From Cristatella mucedo (lineage: Eukaryota; Bryozoa; Phylactolaemata; Cristatellidae): a DNA stretch of 64,000 nucleotides. A program made the translations under genes and the position numbers. The notes under the pieces were generated by a model. That model saw only the letters and a list, made by a program, of their open reading frames with translations, ran no database searches and was not told the DNA's origin. This document shows, piece after piece, positions 46,790 to 57,174 of this stretch; the stretch's first letter is position 1, and each line of letters opens with the position of its first letter. The stretch covers positions 10,496,501-10,560,500 of the forward strand of contig WPIO01000005.1 in assembly GCA_009760855.2 (NCBI GenBank), in the 5' to 3' direction.

Positions 46790-48050
46790 GGGTCGCCGAG
46801 CTGTGGCTCAGACCGACCTGCACTCAGCACGACCTGTGCTCGGCGCTGCCTTCTGACTGTCCATTGAGGGTGGCAGGAGTCTGCTTGCGCTCGGCTTTAG
46901 CCTCTATCCGTGTACTTTAACCTCTGACCTCGACATGAACCGCCAACCTGGCAGCTTTTGAAAGGGCAATTATGGGCTCATGCTTGCTGCCATGTTAGTT
47001 TCGTTGTTGTGCTCATTGGTCCTAAGACAGGTCGAGTGGTGATCTGTTTGCGACTACGATTTACGATTACGATTTGCTACTGCGATGTGCGGTCGCATGG
47101 CAATCGCCGACGTTTGTTGGGTGTCTCTTCAAAGATGGTGCTCTTGTCTCCTTTCCATGGTTTCCTTCCGTGGTGGCTAGGTCATCACACGGTGTCTGCC
47201 TCTCGTGACTTGGTGCAACGTGGTTAGCATTAATCAATTGACATGCTTTCTTTGAAGCATATTTAAACTGTCAAGAAATAAATTCAATTCTCATGTCATG
47301 GACCAACTTGATTAACAGATTTCTTTGTAATACTTCAGCGCCAGCCAAAACGCTAATGTGCTTATATGAAGCGACCTTGCACTGGATTCTGAGCCATCTG
47401 TGGTTTACTCACCTGGCTTCATAGTTTGGATGGCAGCTACCTGTTACACTGTGATGTGGTGTCTCGAATGAGGACATGCAAGCCTTCTGGCGCTGTAGCC
47501 CCAAATGAGCTAAATGTGAGTGATGGGACCAATACTATAGCCCGGGTTCTGCTTTGTTTCCTATAGCCCTCTCGGGCTTCTTGCTGATATCCATAACTAT
47601 GCTCCCCCTCCATGATTTGGGTCATTGCAAGCGATTGCAGAGCGAATGCATCTTGGTAGACTGATCTTCGTTTTTTTGAGCAATTTCATCATGCATTCAC
47701 CAGTCTACTGTCTTCAGCATTGTTTGCCGATGTCTCTTCTATAAAGTTTAATTTTTTGTTTACTGGGGTACGATTAGCACCATACTCTTATTTCAAATGC
47801 GACTAATGATTCGACCGTAAATCGAATTGAGGGAAGGTTGTTGGCATCGTAATGGCTGCAGTTCGTGCATTGGCTAACTTCTCAAGAACATAGCTAGGCA
47901 AGTCACAATGGTAAACTTAAAGAAGACAATTTCCAAGTACGAAGCAATTTGGATGCCACAACAATCGGAGCCTGCTAACTATGATACAGTTAGGTTCGAG
48001 AGTAGTTGGTAGTGACGTTTCATTTGGTAGGGCCATCTTTGTGACAAGTG
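46790..48050. other. no gene seen (intron 5)
   Basis: No exon or recognised repeat before the SINE-B at 48060. Confidence 0.4.
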
Positions 48051-48059
48051 TTTTCGCCG

Positions 48060-48215
48060 AGCTGGTTTGGTCCAGTGGTTAAGGTGCTCGACCCAACCAA
48101 GGCCTGGCTGAGGTCGTGGGCTCGAGCCCTGAGGCATATGTGAAGCGCCTGAATAGAGATTAAGCTCTCTTGGGGCGCTATACAAATGAATTATTATTAT
48201 TATAATTATTATTTC
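48060..48215 (+). repeat. SINE-B copy, best preserved
   Basis: gagctggtttggtccagtgg, ggtcgtgggctcgagccctg, gtgaagcgcctgaatagaga, ttaagctctcttggggcgct, atacaaatgaattatt and (ATT)n. The complete head, core, tail and microsatellite make it a good family reference. Confidence 0.9.
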
Positions 48216-48511
48216 ATATATTTTCTTTGTCGAGTTTTTCTTAGCTAGCATATTTTTGTCATGGTTTCGGCATGCGCATGCTGTACTAAATTGGGATGGC
48301 TTGGGAACTTCGTGATGGACACTGGAAGGAGGCTTCGAGTTTTTTGCTATGCATTTGTGCTACGAATTATGACTAAAAACTGTTAAACGTGTTGTCTGTA
48401 ATGTAAACTGTGCTCGAGCAGATGGCTAAATGCGTTGTCTATGCTCGTCGATGAGTATGAGTTTGCATCACATTGGGAACTTATGCTGGCACTTATGTCT
48501 ATTTCTTGCAG

Positions 48512-48574
48512 GTCGTCTCATCGGTGACAGACAAGGACACATTCTCCGGCTTCGAGGGTCCCCGTAAACTCGAG
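48512..48574 (+). CDS. NCF2: p67phox-like exon 6: second half of activation domain
   Basis: A 21-codon exon, phase 0 at both ends (acceptor atttcttgcag, donor gtattg). It encodes VVSSVTDKDTFSGFEGPRKL and E. Human p67phox continues VVASVVDQDSFSGFAPLQP. The first Val is the equivalent of Val204, whose change to Ala abolishes oxidase activation in man; it is kept here as Val217. In human p67phox the central SH3 follows this point after a short Pro-rich linker; here the next exon goes straight to low-complexity sequence. Confidence 0.9.
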
Positions 48575-48579
48575 GTATT

Positions 48580-49750
48580 GGGTAATTTTATCTGGCAGCT
48601 GCAGCCTTGTACTCAGCCTGGTGACTGCCGATGCAAGCAGCCGTCTTTATCCGCGAAGCACTGTCGTGCAGTCACTATGCAACGATACAGCCAAAGGCCT
48701 GGAGACAGAGACTGAGAATTTGCTTTTGTCTAGCAAGAATGAACCCACGTCTCAGAATTCCTGGGTCCAGTCCTCTATCCATTGACATGTCACGACTAAG
48801 GTCTCATGCACTCAACACAGCACTTAAAGATTGGGCTTTAAATAGCTACGGATACACCCAGCCAAGTTTATGTGCGGTGTCTCAATGTGTGCTTGTATTT
48901 TAAATAGCAACCGATTGCCTGCTGTAGTCGGCGACCTGAGACCATACCTTCTGGGAGATTTAGAGTGATCTGGGCTAATGGGATAACTCCTCATCCCCGA
49001 GATCCGCAGCAGTGCTCCTTTGGATAAATGCATGTGGCTTAGCCTTCACTTAGCGACACATGAAAAATGCAGTATCACCTGTAAGTGCGCTTTGCACCAC
49101 TGCTGCACTCGATTTCTGGTCGAGAGTGCCCATCCTCTGGTCTGTGCTGACTAATCACCATTGACACACCCTAATTATAGATTTGGTAAGGATTGGATGT
49201 AGAACTCCTAAGGCATCTAGGTTTTCCGACGGTCAACTGTCATCCCGTTGTCATGGGCTGCTAAAGAGTGGCTGCTAGCAATAACAGACAGCTAGTTGAT
49301 TGATTTAATTGATTCGATTGCCTGGGATCAAGAGTTTAAAGGGCTGGCTCATTTTTCCCCCAAGTAATTAGGATTTTTGAATTAGGTTAACGTCCAGCCA
49401 GTGTCCAGCAGTCGAGTGGATTGGGCCCCTTGCGAAGCAAAGCAGAGTGAATTGGCAATTGGCTAGTTATTTATTTTTACTTTAAACCGGTAATGCTGCA
49501 ACGGCCACTTACGTGTCTGTTGCCATCTCGTATGAGGATGCTGCTACAGCTGCTACCCGGTGTCTGGCTTGTTTGTCGTCTTCACAGTAGAGCTGGCTGG
49601 GAGTGTCCCGATATGTGCATTCGTATTTATCGAGACATGAGCCTGATTTCCTTACTAACTATGTCTTCTAGCTGTATGGTGGTGTTTTGCGTTGTTTGGG
49701 TATATATTTAGATGTTGTGACTTCTAACAGAGAGACAACAAGTACCTGCT
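48580..49750. other. no gene seen (intron 6)
   Basis: Searched for a central SH3 exon (ALxxY, then WxxG and GLVPxNY-type motifs) and saw none. Confidence 0.4.
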
Positions 49751-49754
49751 GAGG

Positions 49755-50885
49755 GTCTAAAATGTGCTCGATAATAAGAATACATTCCTTGTCTATGCAC
49801 CCTAACAAAACCAAATTGCTATCCAGGTACTTTAAAACTTGCTGCAAGGGAAGCAATAAGGCAGAGTTAATGACAGCAAGGTATGAAGCTTGCAAAAAAA
49901 AGTGCTTAAGTAAGCATGCAAAGCAACGGACAAGCTCAGTTGGACCCAGGGAAAGCAAAGCAGAGCTGGTGAACCTTTAGCTGAGACGTAGATGGTGCCA
50001 AATCAATGCAGTCGGACGCATAAGCCGTAAGCGTTGAGCTCGAGACTTGTGCTGCACTCGAACTAAAGCCCGGTCACCTAAAATTTCTGTTTGGTGACAG
50101 GATCGGTTTGATGACTCTGGAACGGCCCCTGAGCGAGTGGTGCCTGAGCAACCAGCAGAAGCAGATTGGTCGCATAGTTAGGCTGGTGTAGTTGAGCAAA
50201 GCAACCTGTAAGTTAGATAGAGGATCTTGAAGTCGATTCTATGCTTAAAATGGAGCCAGCGAAGTTCAAGAGAATTTTTTCTATGCAGGAGAGTTTTCTA
50301 TAGCATGCTTAAAGTCTAAGCTGATTTTGGTACGAATTCAGTAGCCAACGATCTTCATCTCGAGAAACACTAGAGAAAGTGAGAAACGCAGCAGTCAGGA
50401 GAGCAGTTGAGTTAGTGAGTAGCATGGAAGTAGCAGCTCAGGACGGCTGGAAAAGATATGCCACAGTCGTCAGGAGAAAAACAAATATTGCCTAAGAATT
50501 GTGGAAGTAAGTTCCACAATGTAGGCCCTACAGACCAAAAGCTTCTGCCGCCAAACGTCTTTAAGAGTATAAATGGAACAGCTAATTTATTGTCCATAAA
50601 GGACCACAGGGCACGAGGAGGATAAAACTGGTACAGCAGTTAGGCAACTTGTGAAGAAGCCAAGACATGGCAGGCCTTATAGGTCAGCGTAAGAACTTAA
50701 CTCTGTATCCATTGATCAACGTGGAGCGAACGTGGCTGCTTCAGCAATGGAGACACGTGCCTGGATCTCTGGGGTTTTTAATTAACCTTGCAGCCAATTT
50801 ATCACCAGCTACAGTGACCTAATGGTTTTTTACGGTAGCCCAGCCAAAATAGAGTTGCAATAATCCAGTCTAGACAATACCTTGA
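49755..50885 (-). mobile_element. LINE-3w C-terminal RT and 3'UTR with tail
   Basis: On -: a tail at 49760-49850 (aagtacctggatagcaattt), the 3'UTR, then the C-terminal block MDNKLAVPFILLKTFGGRSF, WSVGPTLWNLLP at 50597-50412, and upstream parts matching 10725-11140. Frames are broken. Confidence 0.65.
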
Positions 50886-50887
50886 AG

Positions 50888-53190
50888 CCTGTGTCCTCCT
50901 CCTCTTCCTCTAAAATCATGTAAATCACGAAACCTCCAATACCCTTGACATCGATGCTGTCCATGCTAGAATATCTGCCTCACATCTGCTGCTCAGTCCC
51001 CCTTCCAATCTGTCATCATTGGTAGATAGCTACAACACGACGCTAGCCGACATGCTCGATGAGTTTGCACCTCTGACAGACGTTAAACTAGCCAGGTCTA
51101 CTAAGCGCAAGCTTGAAAAAGCATACAAAAGATCAGGACTGACTGTCCATCGACAGGCATACGAGGACTACTGTAGGTCGTACCAATCGAACCTACCAAA
51201 GGCTGTCTAGCTTTTTAAAAACATTGTTGAATCACAGATGCACAACCCAAAAATGCAGATGTCAACGATCAACCATCTTCCCAACTACTCCCAGGTTAGC
51301 TCCTTACCTGGTGATCCCTGTGATGATCTAGCTGATCGCTTCTCTAGCTTCTTTGTCCTGAAGATGGACAAGATCAGGGAGTCCATCTCTACGATGGTTC
51401 CTTGCAGCACCTCAATGTCTGCATTCAAGCAGGTCACTAGTGACCTCGTCCTGAAGTTCATATCCCAATCAAAGGAAACAAGTCCTTTGGACCCTATTCC
51501 CACTGTCCTGCTGTTAACGTTGCATTGATCTGCTGCTGCCGTGAATAACAAGCATCATAAATATGTCAATAGCCTCAGATCGTGTCCCAGCACCTTTCAA
51601 AAAGACTGTAGTCAGGCCACTACTCAAGAAAGCGACACTAGCCCAAGAGAAATTGGAGCAACTACCGCCCACTCTCCTTTCTAGCATTCCTATCAAAGAC
51701 ACTGGAACGAGTCGTGGTAGACCAGCTGAAGTTATATATTGAAACTTCAAACCTTGCCAGTAAGTTCCATTCTGGCTTTAGAGCTAATCACTCCACAGAA
51801 TCAGCATTGCTTCGGGTGTACAATGACCTACTTAGGAATGCAGACTTGAGTAGAGTATCTCTGCTTGTTTTGCTTGATCTTTCGGCAGCTTTTGATACTA
51901 TCGACCACCAAGTCCTTCTTGAGCGCCTCTCATCTCGCCTGGGCATCACTAGCACTGCGCTGCAATGGTTCAGGTCCTATCTCAGTGGGAGACTCCAGAG
52001 TATCAATATGAATGGACAAAGATCATCCGAGGTACCTCTGAAATATGGGGTACCTCAGGGCTTCGTGCTTGGTCCGGTTCTTTTAACGGTTTATACTCTC
52101 ATTCTTGCCTGTGTGATTGCAAAGCACAACCTAGGCTTTCACTTCTATGCGGATGACACTCAGTTGTACCTTTGCTTTGATCCCTCCCAGATCCCTCCCA
52201 GCTCTCGAGCTCGTCGAATTCTCACAACTCCCTTGCTGCATGTATTCATGACATCTGCACTTGGATGGCAGCAAATTTTCTTAAATTGAATGATGACAAA
52301 ACTAACTTACTAGTTAGGGGCAATCCAAGTGCGCTGCAGAAATTGGAAAGGCTGACGCCCAAAATCGGCTCTGCCAGCATATCTCCTGTTGAATCTGCAC
52401 GAAATCTAGGTGTCATGTTCCAAAGTGACATCAGCTCCACAATCAAGTTTGCCTACTTTCAGCTATATAAAATTGCTAAAATTCGGGCTTATGTAGATAG
52501 GGATATCACATCTAAGTATGTCCATGCATTTGTGACATTCCATCTTGACTACTGTAACTCACTGCTTGCTGGCCTACCGGCATGTGCAATCACGCACCTA
52601 CAGCTGGTGCAAAACTCTGCAGCTAGGCTTGTCTGCCGTGAGCTTCACAGTTGCCACATCACACCACTTCTTGCCGACCTTCACTGGCTACCAGTCAAGC
52701 AACGGATCGATTTCAAGGTTTTGTCACTCACTTTTAGGTCCGTTCCTCATTTGGCTCCTGGCTACCTATCAGATATATTCCCCCACCAGGCCAAGCATCG
52801 TACCATCCACTTTGCGGAATCCAACTGTTTACCAATACCTCATACAAACATCAAATACTTTGGAGACCGTGCATTTAGTTCGTATGCTCCTAAAGCCTGG
52901 AACTCACTCCCGGCTTGCATCAGAACATCCTCTGACTTGACCACATTTAAAAAGAAATTAAAAAAGCGCCTATTTCTGACAGCATTTAGTGGGTCCCTGT
53001 GATTCGTCTTTTATGTGCTTATGCGTGCTGACACTGTGCGTGTAGACACTAACCACACTTGCATGCTGGCCCTGTGCATGTCACCCCTAACCATGTTATT
53101 CACGTTGTGAATCAAATGTGATATCATTCAACATTCCATCGTGTTTCCTTTGCAGCAAATTTAAAGCACCTAGAAAGAGATGGCTGCACT
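50888..53190 (+). mobile_element. LINE-1w, most complete copy: linker, RT, C-terminal region, 3'UTR
   Basis: Order: linker 50940-51230 (SLVDSYNTTLADMLDEFAP, KRKLEKAYKRSGLTVHRQAY); 51238-51525 (QMHNPKMQMSTINHL, SPLDPIPTVLLLTLH); RT 51550-52290 with FRANHSTESALLRVYNDLL, VLLDLSAAFDTIDHQVLLER, GVPQGFVLGPVL and the catalytic FYADDTQLYLCF; then 52265-53002 to TAFSGSL. It is split by frameshifts near 51525-51715 and 52240, and about six residues (HSLDDQ region) are deleted. The endonuclease and ORF1 are missing at the 5' side. The 3' end is cut inside the tail at 53185, abutting a - LINE-3w. The clade (CR1/L2/Rex-like) is judged from motifs only. Confidence 0.88.
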
Positions 53191-53194
53191 TCTG

Positions 53195-53557
53195 GGATTT
53201 TTTTACTAGCCTTGCAGCCACATTCATCACGAGCTGAAGAGGCGTAATGGTTTTGTTGATAGCCTAGCCAAGACGGAATGGCAGTGGCCTAGCCTAGTCA
53301 GAACCAGGGAGCGAGTTGGATATTTAGCAAGCCGTCGTGGTATAGACTGTCTCCAGTCCTGAGCTTGGGATTTAATGTAATGGCAAGCTGTAAAAGCAGT
53401 CTTCTTAATGAAGCTTTCGAAATTTTGCAGTTATCAAAAAAAGATAACCAAATTCCTGTTGCATGATGTCAGTCACACTACAGCATCACCAATTAGAAGA
53501 GCCAACTCACTGTAATCCAGCTGCTTAACTGAGTTCTGTGAGGGTGCTTTATCAAGT

Positions 53558-53590
<33 letters not shown>

Positions 53591-54720
53591 GCTAGTTAAA
53601 AATTTTGCCTGCCACCATGGACGACAGTTTCTAATCTTAGAGATTGAACTGGATGCCTAGCAGAGCAGGCAGTCTTCGTAATGAGACTTTCAAAAATTAA
53701 GCACTCGACGAAGACCTAAATTCCGAGCACGTGGTGATGGTGGCACAATAGCCTCACCTATTATAAGACCCGTGTTTCGTAGTCTGCCACATATTTGGTG
53801 TGTTTGAGTGGCAGTTTGGTTTTATTGATGTTTAGTGTTTGGGAATTTGCGAAGATTCAAGATCGAATGTCTGCAAGGCAAGCATTCCTTTTATCAGTCA
53901 TTACATCAGATTCTCGTGGTTTAAACGAAAAATGCATCTGAGTATCGTCAGCATAGAAAGGATAGCTGATTTCATGAGCCTGAATTGCATATTCCAAATG
54001 TTCAGTATAAATGGAGAACAGCAAGTCACTTGCTGCACTCCACAAGTAACTGGTATGGTGGATGAGACTTGACCTCCACACGATACGAATTAAATACGAT
54101 CAAAATGGAACGGCTTTAACCTCGCCAGTGCATTATCTGCCAGATCGATCGTTATTCTCAATCTTTCCAGTAGGATATCATGGTCAATAGTGCTGAACGA
54201 AGCTTATAGATCCAGCAGGACTAGGGCAGTGACATTCCTGTCATCGTTGCTGCATGTCCCAATGTCGTTGGTTACACAGAGAAATGCAGATTTAGTGGAG
54301 TAGTGCCCCCGACTTAAATTGTTCTGATAATTTATGCTTTTAATTTGTGCTGGTAGCTGCTTAGCGAGGAATCTTTGATAAAAAAGGAAGAAGGGAAACT
54401 AGGTGATAGTTGGCTAGGACCTCTGAATCTAATCCAGGCTTTTGTAAAATATGGTCGAATGATGGCCAATTTGAAAGACCTTGGAATAACCCGTTATCCA
54501 GAGAAGCAGTAACATCTGTGTTATGGCTGGACTAGGTTTGTATGCCAGTAAAGACCACAGATGGGATGGCCTAGGGTCTTCGGGAGACGAGCTCTTTTTA
54601 CCATATTTTATTAGGTTAGCCTGTTCATATGCAGAAACCTCGGAAAATATCTTAAGGAAGGTCACACTTTGCGACTCGACAATTAATTTCGTCAGCGGGA
54701 CTTTGTGAACGCTCGAGTAT
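53195..54720 (-). mobile_element. LINE-3w RT remnant with nested tail
   Basis: On -: TLNLHFSV then a TIDHDILLERLRITIDL-like block (54300-54120), SIYTEHLEYAIQAHEISYPF, then YADDTQMHFSFKP at 54020-53920 (the ADD catalytic motif). The C-terminal part reaches 53195. A + LINE/SINE tail (tgagttctgtgagggtgctt plus (ATT)n) sits within it at 53515-53592. Several frameshifts. Confidence 0.7.
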
Positions 54721-54724
54721 GTGC

Positions 54725-55030
54725 ATTTTCTCCAGCAACGGAGTCTGTTAACTCGTTGGCCTAGCCATTAATATCCGGAAGCGTATTGTACTCAGGCACG
54801 CGCGCAATGGCAGGTACACGCGGCGAGGTAGCTCTATCTATCCCAGTCCACTGTGCTTGCGTGGGTGAGTGCTGGTGGTGCACACGAGTGCAAGCAGACA
54901 TTTCTTACTCGTGCTTTGTTGCTTGTTGCTTTGTTGTTGTGCCTCGAGCCGCCCACCTGCTGCTGCTACATGATTCGACTCGGGTCGTAGTCGCTCGCTC
55001 ACCGACTGCCCTGCTCTCTCGCCCTGTTGC
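54725..55030. other. intron 6 end; no other gene seen
   Basis: A pyrimidine-rich stretch (ctgccctgctctctcgccct) leads into the exon 7 acceptor at 55031-55032. Confidence 0.5.
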
Positions 55031-55032
55031 AG

Positions 55033-56213
55033 CCTGTGGTCAAGAAGTCGGAGCCGCCGCCTTCAGCTCCCAGCGCTGAGCCGAAGGCGGCGCCTAGCAC
55101 GGCTGCTGCTGCTGCCACTGCTGCTGCTGCTGCTGCTGCCGCTGCTGCTGCCACGGCTGCTGCCGCTGCTGCTGCCGCCACGGCGCCTAGCACGGCTGCT
55201 ACCGCAGCAGCCACCGCCGACTCGCGACCTCCACCGCCCCTGGAGCCGCCCGCCCGACTGCCGCCCAAGACAGCTGAAGTGTCCCAGGCGGCCAGCAGCG
55301 GCGGCGGCAGCAGCAAGCCGAAGCTGCCGCCCCCACAGCTGCAGCCTCCTGGCGCTGTGGCGGCCAAGCCACCGGCAGCCAACTCTCAGGCGGACGAAGC
55401 GGTTGCTCTCCGTGCGGTTGCCGCCCGGGCAGCCATGCCGGACAAGGCGCCTCCGCTGCGGCCGGCCGCGGCACTGCTGCGGTCTGCGGCTGTCACCGTG
55501 ACCGGTCCGCCTGTGACCAGAAGGCCCGTGCCGCAGCTGCCTGACGCAGTGGGGAAAGAGGAGCCCGCCACCCCCGCCGCCGCCGCCTCCTCTGCGCCGG
55601 CTCTGCCTAGTCGATCGGTGGCGGCGGCGGCAGCAGCTATGCAAGCCGACCCTGCCGCCGCCTACTCGCTGCCGCCGAGGCGGCCCGCTGAGCAAGCCTT
55701 GTCGCCGAAGCCGATTCCGCGCCAGCTCCTGCCAGGGAAGTCTGCATCTCAGAGCGCCGCTGCCGCTTCCGCCGCTTCGGAGACGGCGTCGAACGGCGAA
55801 TCCGATCTGCGCTCGAAGCTCCGCTCTCCGTTCTCTGATCCGGTCGATCTCTCTCTGCCTGATTCGGGCTTGGACGTGCCCATGCGGTGCCTCGGCGCCG
55901 TTGCCAAGGCTCCTGCATCGGGGGCAACGGCCGCAGCTCAGCGACACTGCCCGGCCGGACCGTCGCCAGCTCGAGGCGGCGGCGGCCCGGCTTCGAAGCT
56001 CGTCGACAGATTGAAGCTGTTCGAGACTGCCGCCGCCGGCAGCGATTCGGTCGAAGGCAAGCCGACATCGGCTGCTCAGAACCGCTTCGTCAACCTGGAG
56101 CTCGTCATCGGCGAAGAGACCGAGGCGCTGTTCGTGAAAATGGAGACGCTCGATCAGTTGCATTCGAGAATCGGCGAGAAGCTGTCGTCTCCGGCTGACT
56201 CGTTCTCCTTGTG
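55033..56213 (+). CDS. NCF2: p67phox-like exon 7: Ala/Pro-rich linker and first half of PB1
   Basis: 1181 bases, phase 0 in (ctgttgcag) and two bases out (ttg tg|gtacgc). Residues 238-631. It starts PVVKKSEPPPSAPSAEPKAA, then a poly-Ala run (about residues 258-292) coded by a (GCT/GCC)n array. A long disordered stretch follows, with several PxxP sites; R401-P-V-P-Q-L-P407 fits a class I SH3 ligand, RxxPxxP. From about residue 587 comes PB1 (RFVNLELVIGEETEALFVKM, then HSRIGEKL and SFSLW). The exon is far richer in GC than its neighbours. A 366-codon frame exists on the other strand but is Arg-rich and is a shadow. Beyond the donor the frame stays open to 56313, where the peptide no longer fits PB1. 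Confidence 0.85.
55090..55205. repeat. coding (GCT/CTG)n trinucleotide array
   Basis: About 30 mostly Ala codons (gctgctgctgctgccactgc type) in exon 7. The opposite strand is a CAG-type array. Confidence 0.9.
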
Positions 56214-56329
56214 GTACGCGCGCTCGGCAGCAGCAGCATTGAGACTGCGGCTTCGCGCGCGGGAGCCGTCCTTTATTTTTTCAATTCGAGGCGCTCCGGC
56301 ACTCCACTCCTAGCCTGTCTGCTAAGCCT

Positions 56330-56480
56330 AAGATAAGGTGCTCCCACTCGACGAACCAGGTTGTGAGTTCGGCGCCGGCGGCAGGGGATTTTCTATAGCC
56401 CCACTGCAAGCCGAAGTGATGGCCGCCAAGGCTCTTCGGGCGCCAGGCATATTCAGCCAGTAAATCAGCCGACCGCAATT
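56330..56480 (+). repeat. SINE-A-like copy, diverged (intron 7)
   Basis: aagataaggtgctcccactc, gaaccaggttgtgagttcgg, ccccactgcaagccgaagtg and ccgccaaggctcttcgggcg follow the SINE-A order. Confidence 0.6.
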
Positions 56481-56810
56481 TAATTTTCTGTCTCGATTCC
56501 TACAGGCGACACAGATTTTTTCTCGCTGTTCTGCCGCAGTTAAATGTGGCTAAGACGGCGCAGCATTCCGTAGGACCAGGCGCTGTCGCTACAGTTCGAC
56601 CTTTCGGCACTACTCTCTGCTTGCTGCTGTGCTGTCGGGCTTTGTACACGGCTAGCCATATATTGCTCGTGCTTACGATGGTCAAAGCAGCAGATGGGGG
56701 TCTGATCCCAATGAGGCTGGCCGTGACCTTATTTTTCCGAGTTCGAGCCACTTGTGGTTTGCACTAGTGATGGTGCTGTTGTGGACCTTCAGACTTTGTG
56801 TGCCATGCTC

Positions 56811-56990
56811 GGTGAGCCGTGATGGCACACTAGATAAGGCGGTTGCTTTCACGACCTCGGTTCCGAGGTCGTGGGTTCGATTCCTGCGGTGGGCGATTCC
56901 TTATCGCCACTGCAAGCGATGGTGATAGCCGTAAAGGCTCTTCTGTTGCTATACAAAAAGAGGCTGTTTGATCAGCTAGGATTTTTTTGT
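56811..56990 (+). repeat. SINE-A copy, full length (intron 7)
   Basis: gtgagccgtgatggcacact, hairpin cacgacctcgg / ccgaggtcgtgg (perfect), ggttcgattcctgcggtggg, gctatacaaaaagaggctg, tttgatcagctaggattt. It ends only about 35 bases before exon 8. Confidence 0.9.
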
Positions 56991-57025
56991 TGCCGTTCGA
57001 TCTAACCGTTGCAACGTGTGCATAG

Positions 57026-57170
57026 GTACGAGGATCAGTCTGGCAGCAAGGTGAAGGTCGATTCGGACGATACACTGCTACAGCTCTGGGCGCTGTGTGC
57101 ACCAACCGGCAAAGGGCGGCTGTGGTGCTATGCACGGTGGGTTGTGAGCGATCGGGTGGGAATCGTGTGA
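57026..57170 (+). CDS. NCF2: p67phox-like exon 8: second half of PB1, possible C-terminus
   Basis: Acceptor cgtgtgcatag. The join with exon 7 makes a Trp codon (tg|g) and reads W-YEDQSGSKVKVDSDDTLLQL, then WALCAPTGKGRLWCYA. Human PB1 has YRPRDSNELVPLSEDSM and LTLWCE here. Open reading continues RWVVSDRVGIV to a stop at 57168-57170. Possible donors exist at 57137 (gtgggt, phase 2) and 57144 (gtgagc, phase 0), so this may not be the last exon. If it is last, the C-terminal SH3 usual in p67phox and NOXA1 is absent. The Y-x-D...G...V...SDDTL pattern resembles the acidic OPCA motif of type A PB1 domains. Confidence 0.8.
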
Positions 57171-57174
57171 ACAC

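Noticed and set aside
55063-56163. 366-codon open frame on - opposite exon 7
   Set aside because: It is the GC-rich shadow of the p67phox-like exon: Arg/Gly/Ser-rich, with no domain. The + frame has matching splice phases and PB1.
56214-56313. Unspliced continuation of exon 7 to the stop at 56313
   Set aside because: The peptide after LW loses PB1 similarity, whereas splicing at the GT at 56214 to 57026 restores it in phase.
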